Shown here piece by piece: positions 11,101 through 20,240 of a DNA stretch of 64,000 bases. Position 1 is the first letter of the stretch. Every line of letters begins with the position of its first letter. The stretch comes from Aldrovandia affinis. Taxonomy: Eukaryota > Chordata > Actinopteri > Notacanthiformes > Halosauridae. The notes under the pieces were generated by a model, which saw only the letters and a list, made by a program, of their open reading frames with translations, searched no databases and was not told the DNA's origin. Made by a program: the position numbers and the translations under genes. The DNA is taken from the NCBI GenBank assembly GCA_029706075.1, contig JAINUG010000168.1, positions 1,736,001-1,800,000 on the forward strand, in the 5' to 3' direction.

Positions 11101-12068
11101 TAGTGCGAATCATGCAAGTATAGATAGGCTGTGTTATTGGCTGGTGTGTCATGCGTAAAAAACGTCTCTAACAGATGGTTTTGGGATCTGTAAAAAACTA
11201 CAATTTTCAGACCTGTGACCTTCTCGAATGACGTGACGTGGGCAAACCCTATTTCCTGATCTACCGTAAAACCTGCCTGTTCTTGTATGGCAGCCGCTAA
11301 AGGTTCTAACATGTTGTCGGGTGTTTGCTGGTATAGATGACGTGCCAGACAGATCGAGAAACACAGGTTGTTTGATGTGTTGGTGGGGGAGTACAGAGCT
11401 AAACGCTTTTTCGTAATTATTTCATCATGGGCTAGCGTTGCTAACCTAATACGACCGCCCCCTGTCACGGACCGTGCTATTGACACCTGCAGTTCGAGGC
11501 CTTCATCGATCATGACCTGTTCGTTACTCTGTAACACTCTCTCAAACGAACACATCAGGAGTTCTGTGTCATAACCATTAGACATGTTTAACATAGCGTT
11601 GACACTCCTGTTTAAGCTTTCGCCTCTAATGGATACATTAAGAACCCCTCCCTCACCAGCCAATGTTCTAGAAACATTGACTACATCGTCTAATAAATTA
11701 TGAACCCCTTCTATATACGCGGCCATGTCAGTGCTTGCTGCGGACCTGAAATTAAATGGCGCATGTAACACCATACTATTAAACCGCAGTCTTGCGATAA
11801 CTGTGTAATCGCCTACAACACCGCCCTCAAATCTAAGTCTTGAAATATTTTCCTCATCTAATGTATCCGTCTCATCAATGACCACCGGTTCATCAATCCT
11901 ACGACCACCACCCGCTATGATTTTAATATCTTTTAATGTCCTATTGAAACTACTAACGCGGTTATCACTAAACGCGTCTTTTATGTCAGCTAATAAAGTA
12001 TTAAAATGTGTCACGGTGTTGCTAGGTTCTATACTATCATACCTACACAGTTTGTTAGATGACTCCAT
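8174..12068 (-). pseudogene. Protein-primed family B DNA polymerase, Polinton/adintovirus type, frameshifted
   Basis: Four overlapping minus-strand ORFs in different frames (12068-10440, 10410-9679, 9779-8544, 8593-8174) make one polymerase in order. The first begins at ATG 12068. It has a segment with NNLCFSICLARHL that could be an OTU-like fold, a Cys/His-rich cluster after FLGTSYFCAFC, and Exo I FYDFETRF near 10665. Then come Exo III (FDYGRNDVVLLKEA), motif A DFTSLYPY near 9455, motif B SINKLLLNSLWVRF near 8900, and motif C SDTDSVVFV near 8625. In motif B the usual glycine after the aromatic residue is valine. Frameshifts fall near 10500, 9700-9780 and 8550-8590. This enzyme class replicates linear DNA primed by a terminal protein. 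The copy cannot make the full enzyme. Confidence 0.88.
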
Positions 12069-12169
12069 TATTAACTATAAAATAAAAACATAAAATAAAA
12101 ATAAATGAAATAATAAACAATACAATAATGTTGATAAAATAAAATGAGATTAACAAAATTAAAACGACT

Positions 12170-13156
12170 TTAATAACGCATTCTACCCATGTAGGGCCTG
12201 TTGAAGTTGGTCTGTTGGTCAGGTTTGCTACCGCTTCGAATGGGGGCGTAATTATACCTATCAGCGCTAGGACCAGGCTGCTCGTCAACTCTCAGGGAGG
12301 ACAACGATTGCAGGGGTAAAGGATATCTATTTTCCTTACCTCCTATCTGTCTGATGGGAGTGTAATACCTACTTACACTATTAGGTACAGTTTGTTGATC
12401 AGAACGGTGTGCTAACGGTGGTCTGTGTACAGATGATGTATTCATCTGTTCACCAGCCTGTTTTTCTATGGCCAATGATTTCAAAACAGAGCCTAAATCA
12501 CTCCAGTTAATATCTGCTACTTTAACCACATTGCGCAGAATGGGGGCGAGACTAGTGTACTCTCTACCCAGTTTGTTAATCTTAGCAGCCAGCTCCTGAT
12601 GCATAGCCCGGGACTGGGAATTAACGCTGACTATTTTGTGCTCAATTATGTTCTGTACACTGACTAATACAGAGTTGACTGCTTTGGTAATGATAGACTC
12701 TATAACATCGGCAGTCACTGTGCATAGAAGCTTTTCTTCGGCAGAACCGTGTACATTAGCAACCGCTGTCTGTTGTACTAGCCTGTTAAAGACAGATTCG
12801 TCACTACAAACATCATCATCGGACAAAATCAAAATAGGAGCTTTTACCGGTACGGGCTCTGCGTCTATTTGCTGTTGATTCAGAGCTGCCGTAGAACCAG
12901 GCGGCGTGCAGGACGCTTCTCGTTCAGCTTGCTGTAGCTGAAAATGATCACTATAATCCAAGCTCCAGAAATCTTCAAAGCCGGGCTCCGACTCAGTGGG
13001 TTGACAGCCTAGCACGTCTTCTGTTTTTGGATAAAAATATAAATGTTGCAACCTTAGGCGCGTACGCCAACCATCCCCACACATATATATAACATGCGTG
13101 CCCCCCTCACAGCCAAGTAGATTACGCCTGCGGTTAAAAATCCATCCCCGAGTCAT
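12170..13156 (-). CDS. Uncharacterised 328-residue protein of the polymerase cassette
   Basis: Open from ATG 13156 to the stop at 12170, directly upstream of the polymerase and on its strand, with a gap of about 100 bases. I do not recognise the family. Visible features are a Cys/Arg-rich N-terminus and PILILSDDDV near residue 110, a hydrophobic core followed by acids that matches a SUMO-interaction motif. A long predicted helix with Val/Ile heptads spans about 150-230, followed by a Pro/Arg/Gln-rich C-terminus with three Tyr-x-Pro-Ile-Arg-like repeats (YYTPIR, YNYAPIR). There are no stops or frameshifts, in contrast to the polymerase. Position suggests a replication-associated or early protein; that is inference only. 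Confidence 0.6.
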   Translation of the reverse strand: MTRGWIFNRRRNLLGCEGGTHVIYMCGDGWRTRLRLQHLYFYPKTEDVLGCQPTESEPGFEDFWSLDYSDHFQLQQAEREASCTPPGSTAALNQQQIDAEPVPVKAPILILSDDDVCSDESVFNRLVQQTAVANVHGSAEEKLLCTVTADVIESIITKAVNSVLVSVQNIIEHKIVSVNSQSRAMHQELAAKINKLGREYTSLAPILRNVVKVADINWSDLGSVLKSLAIEKQAGEQMNTSSVHRPPLAHRSDQQTVPNSVSRYYTPIRQIGGKENRYPLPLQSLSSLRVDEQPGPSADRYNYAPIRSGSKPDQQTNFNRPYMGRMRY

Positions 13157-13543
13157 TTGGAATAGGCTCTATATTATTACGTTTAGCAGTCTTCTTTCGC
13201 CCTTCCGACGTCTGTACATCCGGGAGGTATTTAGACTCGTCTGTAAAACAAATATTACCACCAGTCACTGCGCGTAATACCTCACATAAATGACATTAAA
13301 TAATTACAAAATAAAACACATAACTTGTCAAATAAAACAATTACCAAACAATACGCCTCCCGATAATGTCGTTATCTCTGCGTGAATGGTCCTTAATAGC
13401 TCGTTATCTTGGGTATCTGTAGACAAACAGGCCCTGTTAAGGTATTGAAAACGCATCAGAATGATAGATTGATAGACAGAGAAATAGGTACATATTTGTA
13501 ACACCGCATTTAAAATATTAATCTGGTAAAAACACTTACCCAT
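13134..13543 (-). CDS. Predicted three-exon small gene upstream of the polymerase cassette
   Basis: Splice signals on the minus strand join three pieces in one frame. Exon 1 is ATG plus one base (13543-13540), directly followed by GTAAGT. Exon 2 is 13416-13345, preceded by TTTGTCTACAG and followed by GTAATT. Exon 3 is 13240-13134, preceded by TTGTTTTACAG and ending in TAA. The product would be 60 residues, with a basic GRKKTAKR stretch that could be a nuclear signal. The stop overlaps the start region of the 328-residue ORF. A TTAAATAG box lies about 60 bases before the ATG. The phases fit at both junctions, but the gene is a prediction. Confidence 0.45.
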
Positions 13544-13600
13544 TTCTGTAGAACGTGATGACTCTGTCTTGCGGTACGTGACTTCTGAAGTTGGTAGGAC

Positions 13601-13611
13601 CTATTTAAGGC
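13601..13611 (-). promoter_or_regulatory. TATA-like box of the cassette
   Basis: CCTTAAATAGG on the minus strand, about 60 bases upstream of the predicted small-gene ATG, in a GC-richer stretch. The position suits a TATA box for the minus-strand transcript. Confidence 0.4.
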
Positions 13612-13619
13612 CTGCGTGA

Positions 13620-14085
13620 TATGACTCAACGCCCGCCTCCTCATGACGCTCGGGGGGTCACCCCGCACATGCGCACAAAGACACACCCCCATCCACAGAC
13701 ACGCCCCCACCCACAGCAACAGGCCCCAGGCACGCGTCTCCAGGCCCGAATAAGGTCTTATTTTAATCTTTTTAGTCTTTGAATAACATATACTTCACTC
13801 CAGAATAAAATATATAATTATAAAACTACGCAGAACATTATTTGGAGGAAAAAAGCATTTTGTAGTTGCAATAATCTACATATTTAATCTGTTGTTCATA
13901 GGGTATTTTCGATAAATGTTTATGTTTAATTATATTATATAGCAGGTGTGGGTTTAAATATTATTTGGAGTGGGGTTGTTTATTTTCTGGGAACTTTTCC
14001 ATGGCCATGCGTTGTTTTAACAAACACCCATTTCTGTTTTTGAAACTTTTCTGCCACATATTCAGACATGTTTAGCTCTAGAAAG
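13620..14085. other. Upstream region of the cassette, no gene seen
   Basis: The first part (13640-13720) is C-rich on the plus strand. From 13740 the sequence is AT-rich with no convincing ORF on either strand. Confidence 0.4.
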
Positions 14086-14204
14086 CTTTAAAGACTAAAC
14101 ATCTGATTTACATCAAGAGACCAGTGGTATGTTTTTTTATATTTTCTAACAATCACAAAACCACAGATGCCGCCGCGTCTCTGTGATCCCCCCCTCCCTC
14201 CTCT

Positions 14205-14297
14205 TTTCAGGGGGGTCATTTTAGAGGTAGGAAAAAGACTTAGCAGCTGGCCAACAGCTCCACAGAAAACGAAATCTGGAAGGGTGGGGGCTACAAA
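14205..14297 (-). repeat. Right arm of the diverged inverted repeat
   Basis: Reverse complement matches 7841-7930. The minus-strand frame here reads DFVFCGAVGQLLSLFP and continues into a Gly/Arg-rich stretch. It has no ATG, but a TTCTTAG acceptor-like site precedes it, so it could be an exon. Confidence 0.55.
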
Positions 14298-14338
14298 CTC
14301 TAAGAAGTTATCCACACACGCAGTCTTTAATTACATGG

Positions 14339-14773
14339 TTACAACCACAAACCACAGCGGCACAGAAAAAGCTCATTCTGAAACATATACAACTTTTTAA
14401 AATATGGTGCCACCCGCGCCCAAAGCAAACGATCCAAACCACAGCCAATGCGCAGGATGGCCAGTTTGGTGATGTTACGAGAGATGCATTCCACCTTCAT
14501 AGCTTTCAGGCTTGCGCAGAGCGTTGCGTATGTTGGTTTATTGGTGGCGATCGACTTCGTGACCAGATAGAAAATGGTCCGCGGTCCACGTTCCAGAATT
14601 CCCACACCGCCAGGCGACAACCTCGCCATTTGGAGCTCACGAACTCCTCCGTAACGGTTTTTAAAGTCTAAAGCTATACCGGCTCCCATAGGACAATCGG
14701 AGCTTATGCAATGTGCCAGAGCGTCGGTCTCTGGTGATGAGAACAGATCACCTGTGATGTATCGCAGAGACAT
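14339..14773 (-). CDS. Macrodomain ADP-ribosyl-acceptor hydrolase, OARD1/TARG1-like
   Basis: An intact 144-codon ORF from ATG 14773, close in length to vertebrate OARD1 (about 150). It starts almost directly with the macrodomain: ITGDLF (first strand), DALAHCISSDCPMGAGIAL (ADP-ribose loop), IFYLVTK with the Lys equivalent to the catalytic lysine, then KPTY, and RIGCGLDRL with the catalytic Asp loop. OARD1 removes ADP-ribose from glutamate on proteins. Here both key residues are kept and there are no introns, stops or frameshifts. It is on the same strand as the polymerase cassette, about 0.8 kb upstream of the predicted small gene. It is either a host-derived gene captured by the virus-like element or a processed retrocopy of host OARD1. 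An upstream in-frame ATG at 14839 exists, but the added residues look non-conserved. Confidence 0.8.
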   Translation of the reverse strand: MSLRYITGDLFSSPETDALAHCISSDCPMGAGIALDFKNRYGGVRELQMARLSPGGVGILERGPRTIFYLVTKSIATNKPTYATLCASLKAMKVECISRNITKLAILRIGCGLDRLLWARVAPYFKKLYMFQNELFLCRCGLWL

Positions 14774-15077
14774 TATGACACCGGGATGACTTTGGCTGTT
14801 TGTGATATGGCCTAATACCCACGCGCTCGTCACACACACACCCGGCCACGCAGAGACATCAACCCTTGACCACCTGGCTGGGCCATCACGTCACACACGG
14901 TGCCGAAGCGTCTGTGAGCCCTTCCCTCTTTCTTGGTTCACACATCGGTCATGGGGTCATCGGACAGCCCAAGGGAACATCTGGTGCCCATCAATCAAAC
15001 AGGGGTCACAAAGGTCATCACCTGTCACATAAAGTGCCCACTAATTACTACTCATTACAACTGATGGCGCACCTGCT
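14774..15077. other. Spacer between macrodomain ORF and hAT remnant
   Basis: Contains CA-rich and GTCA-containing stretches, including several TCACA/GTCACA repeats. No ORF with a recognisable product. The left end of the hAT remnant is not visible here. Confidence 0.4.
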
Positions 15078-16172
15078 ATGGTAGGCCGTACTAATGGGTT
15101 TGTTGCATTGTGCAAGCAAAGTGATTCTTTCCCGGACTTCCTAAATTATCATTGTATAATTCACCAACAAGCGCTGTGTGGGAAGATTTTAAACATGAAA
15201 GAAGTGATGGATATTGCGATGAAGATTGTGTGCTCGGTTAGGGCAAGGAGCCTGCAGAGGAGGCTATTTCACGCACACATGGAGGAGACAGGAGCTGAAC
15301 ACACAGACCTGCTGCTGCACACGGATGTAAGGTGGCTGAGCGGAGGTACATTTTTGGAGAGATTCAGTGAGTTGTTGCCTGAAATCAAAGATTTTCTCAA
15401 GCTCGCCAAACATGCCGAATATACACAGCTAGAGGACAACAAGTGGCTTTTGGATTTGGCATTCCTAACCGATCTCACTAGCATGCTGAATGAGCTGAAT
15501 GTAGAGCTGCAGGGAATGGATAAATATGTAATAACCATGATCAGCTCAGTGAACACGTTTAAAAGCAAGCTCCAACTGCTGTCACGTAGGCTGCAACGCA
15601 GTGACCTGCGGAACTTTCCTCATTTGCAGGCAGAACTTAAACGTCAGTGTAACGACACAGCACAGCTTGGTAGTGCACGTTATGAGGAGCAAGTTCAGAG
15701 CATCTTGTCAGAGTTTGATAGGCGCTTTACTGACTTTGCATCCATTGAACCTGTTGCCAGCTATCTGTGTTTTCCATTTGGAAGTATTGATGTGGATGAC
15801 ATTGCCTCCAAAGTGGCATCACTGTTTCACCTGAACAGCCTTGCAGTGGAGAATGAAATCATCACACTTCAAAATGACATTGAGATTAAATCCAGGGCAA
15901 CACAAGGGATGAAGGGAGAGTTCTGGGAGCTACTGCTGCAGGAAAAGTACCCCAACCTCAGGAGATGTGCCATGAACTTCACAGCACATTTTGGATCAAT
16001 CTACCTGTGTGAATCTGCTTTTTCTCACATGAAGATCATCAAGTCGAAGTACAGATCCACAATGACAGATGACCACCTTGTGGCCTGCCTAAGGCTTGTA
16101 ACCAGCTGCTACAACCCTGACTATGAGAAACTAGCCTCCTCCTCCCAGTGCCAGAATTACATTTATTTCTAA
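15078..16172 (+). CDS. hAT transposase, C-terminal two thirds (GTF2IRD2/ZBED-like)
   Basis: An open frame of 364 codons. HCIIHQQALCGKIL begins the CIIH block of hAT transposases related to host ZBED5, FAM200 and GTF2IRD2. DVRWLSGGTFLERF follows and carries a catalytic Asp region. The C-terminus FGSIYLCESAFSHMKIIKSK and MTDDHLVACLRLVTS is the hATC dimerisation block. The BED finger and first catalytic Asp should lie upstream but are absent, so the gene is 5'-truncated. The 3' end of the element is 16341. It has stayed open without an obvious break. Domestication is possible, but truncation argues for a young remnant. Confidence 0.8.
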   Translation: MVGRTNGFVALCKQSDSFPDFLNYHCIIHQQALCGKILNMKEVMDIAMKIVCSVRARSLQRRLFHAHMEETGAEHTDLLLHTDVRWLSGGTFLERFSELLPEIKDFLKLAKHAEYTQLEDNKWLLDLAFLTDLTSMLNELNVELQGMDKYVITMISSVNTFKSKLQLLSRRLQRSDLRNFPHLQAELKRQCNDTAQLGSARYEEQVQSILSEFDRRFTDFASIEPVASYLCFPFGSIDVDDIASKVASLFHLNSLAVENEIITLQNDIEIKSRATQGMKGEFWELLLQEKYPNLRRCAMNFTAHFGSIYLCESAFSHMKIIKSKYRSTMTDDHLVACLRLVTSCYNPDYEKLASSSQCQNYIYF

Positions 16173-16323
16173 TTTTCTAACACAGAGAACTATACTGTAT
16201 AATGTCTGTATTATTTTATGTTTGTCGTGTGCATATTGAATGGGTATTACAGTAATACGGTTCCATATTTGGGCTGGTAGATCTTGGCTGGCTGGCAAAT
16301 GTAAAAGTAGATCTTGGTTCAAA

Positions 16324-16341
16324 AAAGGTTGGGCACCCCTG
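16324..16341 (+). repeat. Right terminal repeat of the hAT remnant
   Basis: AAGGTTGGGCACCCCTG is the typical hAT-Charlie terminus (CAGGGGTGCCCAACC when reversed). No partner terminus was found upstream, so the left end is lost. Confidence 0.75.
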
Positions 16342-16348
16342 GACTAAA

Positions 16349-18259
16349 CTATACAACAGACAAGACTGGAAATACATATAATCTTAAATCAAGACAAACC
16401 AAAAACAAAAAAAGACAACAAAAAACAAAGGTTTGTGCTTGGGCTTGAGTGCCCAGAGCGCACCTCCTCTGGGAGGGGGGGTGAGCTATATAATTTGTTC
16501 TTTCCACCCCCCATTTCCTCCTTGCCCCTCTCTCGTCCTTCAAAAAGTCCACCAAAACGCCATCCTGGAGGAGGTTTTGAAGCCTCCTCCGGAGAGTGAA
16601 CAGGTCCACTGTTTGTTCTTGGAAGACCCTGATGTTCCTTACCTCCCACAGGACCTGCTTAACGGTGTTAATGATCCTCCACTGGCGCTGCAGCTCCGGG
16701 GTCCTACATCCCTCACGGGGGCCGTACAGGACCCTCTCAGTCGTCAGGGAGGATCTCGGCAGGAGCCTGTTCTGGGAGACAGAGGACACAACAAGGACCC
16801 AGACCCGTCTGGCCACGGAGCACTCCCAGAACAGATGGTGTACATGTTCTGAGTCAGTGCATCCGTGGGGGCAGTTCTCGGTCAGGGTTAAGTGCCGTCT
16901 AAACAGAAATGGCCTGGTGGGGAGACAGCCATGTAATGTATTTTTGTTTGTTGCTTAGTGTTTTATGATTTGCATTTTTCCATACAATTTCAGGGTTTAA
17001 GGCTGGGCTGCCCCTCGGGAGCATCATGGTCTCTCCCGATCTCAAAAAGGACATGATATTTTTGTATGTCCATGAGGGCAACCCAGCCCCGACCAATCCC
17101 GTCCTAAAGGCAAAATCCCTCAGGGCCCTGTATACATATGGGGGGTCCCAGCTGTATGGCACATTGTGGTCCAGCCCACACAGGCCCATAGATCTGAGGA
17201 AGGGAGTGGCCGACTCCCCCCCAGGGTGTTCTGGACCAGTGCAGCCAGACCCTGTGCCAATATTACTGATGTTATATCTGGGACCCCCCTGCCCTCTTTC
17301 TCCTCCTCTTTCATCAGGGTTGTCCTTCCCAGCCTCTCCATTTTGCTCCCCCAGACAAAGCGAAAGGCCATTCTAGCAACAAGTTTGCTAGTGGCTCTGT
17401 TCGGGGGAAACACTCGCCCAATATACAGAAAGCTGGGAAGGACTATTGCCTTCAGGACCAGGATCTCAAGGTAGATGATGTACAGGAGGGGCGCTAGGGG
17501 GCACCCCTGCCTGACGCCGGACCTGATGTCAAATTGGGCAGAGAGGTGCTTGTTGACAACCACTCTGCCCGAGATGTCACGCAAACACATTCTGGTCCAG
17601 CGCCGGAGGGGATTTGGAAAGTTAAACCTCTCCAGCACCCTCTCCAGGCACACATGGCTAACCCTGTCAAAGGCCTTCTCTTGATCTAGACTGAGAAGGC
17701 CTAAAGGGGACCTGCGCTCCCCGGAGTGGATAATTATGTCTCTCACGAGGAGCAGATTTTCATTTATGGACCTCCCAGGAACACTGCATGTTTGATTGCG
17801 GCCGATCAGCGCTGGTAGCAGGTCTTGGAACCTCCTCATCAGTGATTTGGCCATGATCTTATAATCCACTGAGAGGAGGTTGATCGGCCGCCAGTTCCGG
17901 AGGTCCTTCAGGTCCCCCTTCTTTGGGACAAGGGCCACTGAACTCTGTCGCAGCGAGTCACCCAGCCGCCCCTCCCTGAAAGCCGCTCTGAAGACATCCG
18001 CCACATCGTCCTTCAGGAGATCCCAGAAGGCCTGATAGAACTCAGCTGGGATTCCGTCAGGACCAGGAGCTTTATGTAGGTTAAGGGAGCGCACGGCCCG
18101 GGTGAGTTCTTCGGCGCTCAGCTCCCCCTCCATGCTCTGTCCCTCCAGGCGTCTGTCCAGGCCGTCCAGGAAGGTGTCCATGAGAGCCCCGAAAGATGTA
18201 TTTCCTCCGCTCCTCCCGACAGAGGGCGGAGAGATGCTGTCTAGTCTGGGCCACTTCCG
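16349..18259 (-). pseudogene. Tx1 LINE reverse transcriptase and C-terminal part
   Basis: The minus strand has LHKAPGPDGIPAEFYQAFWD (RT region 2), LVPKKGDLKDLRNWRPINLL, VPGRSINENLLLVRDII, LSLDQEKAFDRV (region A Asp) and SGVRQGCPLAPLLYIIYLE (region B). The next residues belong to the connection well after the palm: the YADD box and about 100 or more expected residues are missing, with no frameshift at the joint (near 17440). The C-terminal part then breaks near 17120, and the end is read in another frame at 16349-16816. The enzyme cannot be catalytic. Confidence 0.85.
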
Positions 18260-18630
18260 TACTAACCTCGGGCCTGGAGGAGGCTCAGTCTTTGGAGGGC
18301 AGCGTTATGGTGGTTATAAGCTGCCCTCCTTTCCTTTGCCTTCCTCCATCCAACTGCCCGGAAGTAGCCCCGCACCCGATCCTTCACCATCTCCCACCAC
18401 TCTATCGGGGAGTCAAAAAGGGGTTTTAGTGTGACCCACTCCAGGTATCGTCTCGAGAAGGAGAGGCGCACTTTGGGGTCCTGGAGATGGCTGGTATTCA
18501 TCCTCCACGGACCCCTACCCACCGTGATGGTCTTCTCCCAGTCCAAGGACACGGTCACCCTGTGGTGGTCCGAGAAGTGCACTGCTCCGATGGTATAGGA
18601 GCGCACTCTCAGGCCTGAAAAGAGCAAAAA

Positions 18631-18877
18631 CATGTCTATTCTGGAGAAGGAGGTGCCAGAGGAACTCACCCATGTGTATTGAGGGGGAGAGGCACCCCCA
18701 GCGTCTTGGAGGGAGAAATCTTCTATGATGGACCGCAGCAGACCAATGAGGGACCAATCCAGCAGGGAGCTGCGGTCCATCATAGAAGATTTCTCCCTCC
18801 AAGACGCTGGGGGTGCCTCTCCCCCTCAATACACATGGGTGAGTTCCTCTGGCACCTCCTTCTCCAGAATAGACATG
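18631..18877. repeat. Long palindrome inside the LINE (109-bp arms, 29-bp loop)
   Basis: 18631-18739 is repeated inverted at 18769-18877 with virtually no mismatch. Arms begin CATGTCTATTCTGGAGAAGG and end GGACCGCAGC. The left arm is the normal LINE sequence; the right arm is the inverted copy. Confidence 0.92.
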
Positions 18878-19044
18878 TCTTCATCCCTGAGGGCACAGTT
18901 GAAATCTCCCCCCATGACCACCGGCGTACGGGGGGTGATTAGGGATCTGATCTTTGTAAAAAGGAGGCCCTCTCGGCCTTGCTATTAGGGCCATACACGT
19001 TGATCACCCGGAGGGGGGAACCCCCGATGTCGAGATCAGGACTG

Positions 19045-19644
19045 CTGATGATGTGGTGGGATGGTCTCTGAGTGCCCTCATGGCTGCGTGCTCCCTGTGC
19101 CACTCACCTAATTAGTTATGCTGCCCTAGATTACTTCTGCTGGTGCAAAAGTGTTATCACTACTCTTCCCCCTGATCCGGTGTGATATTTATCATAGTCA
19201 TAATTGCACCTTTCTCTTTTTTCTCCCGGCTTCGTGGCACCTACCGGAGCTCACCTGCCCCAGAGTCAACCCCCCATCCCTGCCATGTGTTAACCGGATG
19301 CCGCTGGCCCAGACCCTAGCTGCTGGTTCCATCCCCCGCCCTGCCCTGGTATCTGGAGGGATGAGGTCCACCCCACTCCTACACTTAGAATGCCCTTCCG
19401 GTGGTCTGTTAAGCCACATGAGCCTCAAGGTGTGTTGTTTTCTCTGTATCCCACAATTTTCCAGGAGTTCATCTCGACCGCCTTTTAAGGGGTCAGGGAA
19501 TAATTTTCCAGTCTCCCACATTGGCTCCAATGGTTTTCTGGTTTTTTGATTCCCTCTGGAAAATGCCAATTGTGAAGCGCTGTGTGACAACCTGTTTGTA
19601 AATGGCGCTATACAAAAATAAAGATTGATTGATTGATTGATTGA
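19045..19644 (+). mobile_element. Non-LTR-type repeat with (ATTG)n tail inserted in the Tx1 LINE
   Basis: Plus-strand repeat ending AAATGGCGCTATACAAAAA, TAAAGATTGATTGATTGATTG. A second, 5'-truncated copy is at 25250-25514. The tetranucleotide tail and 3' anchoring suggest the end of a LINE or its SINE partner; no coding motif was recognised. The left boundary is approximate. Confidence 0.65.
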
Positions 19645-20240
19645 AGTCGGTGACGAGGATTCGCCCACTCTCTACTATGTCAGATGATGTTATTCTGACA
19701 TAGGGGTTGTTGATCAACGTGCCGACCCCGTCAGCTCGCGATATGTTTGAGCCAGACCAGAGAGAGTCTCCCCTTCTCCATCCCTCCCTCAGACTGTCAT
19801 CCATGGAGCGGAAGGGAATCCCACACTCCTGTAGGAGGATGACGTCTGAGGGCAGCTGTTGCAGGATGGAGAAAACTGCATGCCGTTTGGTGGGATCTTT
19901 AATGCTTCGGGTATTGATTGATGTGATTGTAATTGACATGGAAAATAAAATAAAATACAGGGGAAAAGTATTGCAGGGGTGGGGATGAACCAGATTTATT
20001 GGTGTTGGCGAATATCTTTGCAAATTTGATTTAAACGGTCAATGACCGTATCTGGTTTTGATGGGCGCCTCTCCGCCCCCTGGGTAGGTCTGCTCACCTG
20101 TTCTCCCCTAGCACCGCCTGGTAAGGTCCGCCCTGGAGAGGCAGAGGGCCCTTGGATGGGATCTTTTGGTTCCCTGTCTGGGGGGTGTCCAAGGACCAGA
20201 AGCGGCCAGTATCCACTGGGGCAGGTTGAGGTCGGGTGTT

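Larger units (their letters stand above)
18262..19939 (-). pseudogene. Tx1 LINE ORF2 endonuclease, split by an insertion and a palindrome
   Basis: ORF2 appears to start at ATG 19939 with MSITITSINTRSIKD, followed by VILLQECGIP, the endonuclease Glu block. It is cut at about 19645 by another repeat and resumes at about 19040 with GGSPLRVINVYGP and VVMGGDFNCALRDED. An inverted duplication follows. The sense strand continues with SFSRIDMFLLF and HFSDHHRVTVSLDW, the SDH block of APE-type endonucleases. All catalytic blocks are present but not contiguous. Confidence 0.8.

Noticed and set aside
13328..13543. 71-codon ORF starting at ATG 13543
   Set aside because: It reads straight through a strong GTAAGT donor. 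The spliced model uses the same ATG and gives a frame that continues into downstream exons, so the unspliced ORF is less likely.
14093..14100. GACTAAAC as the left target duplication of the hAT element ending at 16341
   Set aside because: The same eight bases follow the right terminus, but no CAGGGG-type end is present beside the left occurrence, so the match is probably chance.
14802..15084. Plus-strand ORFs upstream of the hAT transposase as its missing N-terminus
   Set aside because: No BED finger cysteines or first catalytic block; no sequence similarity to hAT N-termini.
18515..18988. Overlapping plus-strand and minus-strand ORFs with identical peptides
   Set aside because: Product of the palindrome at 18631-18877: the same sequence is read from both strands.
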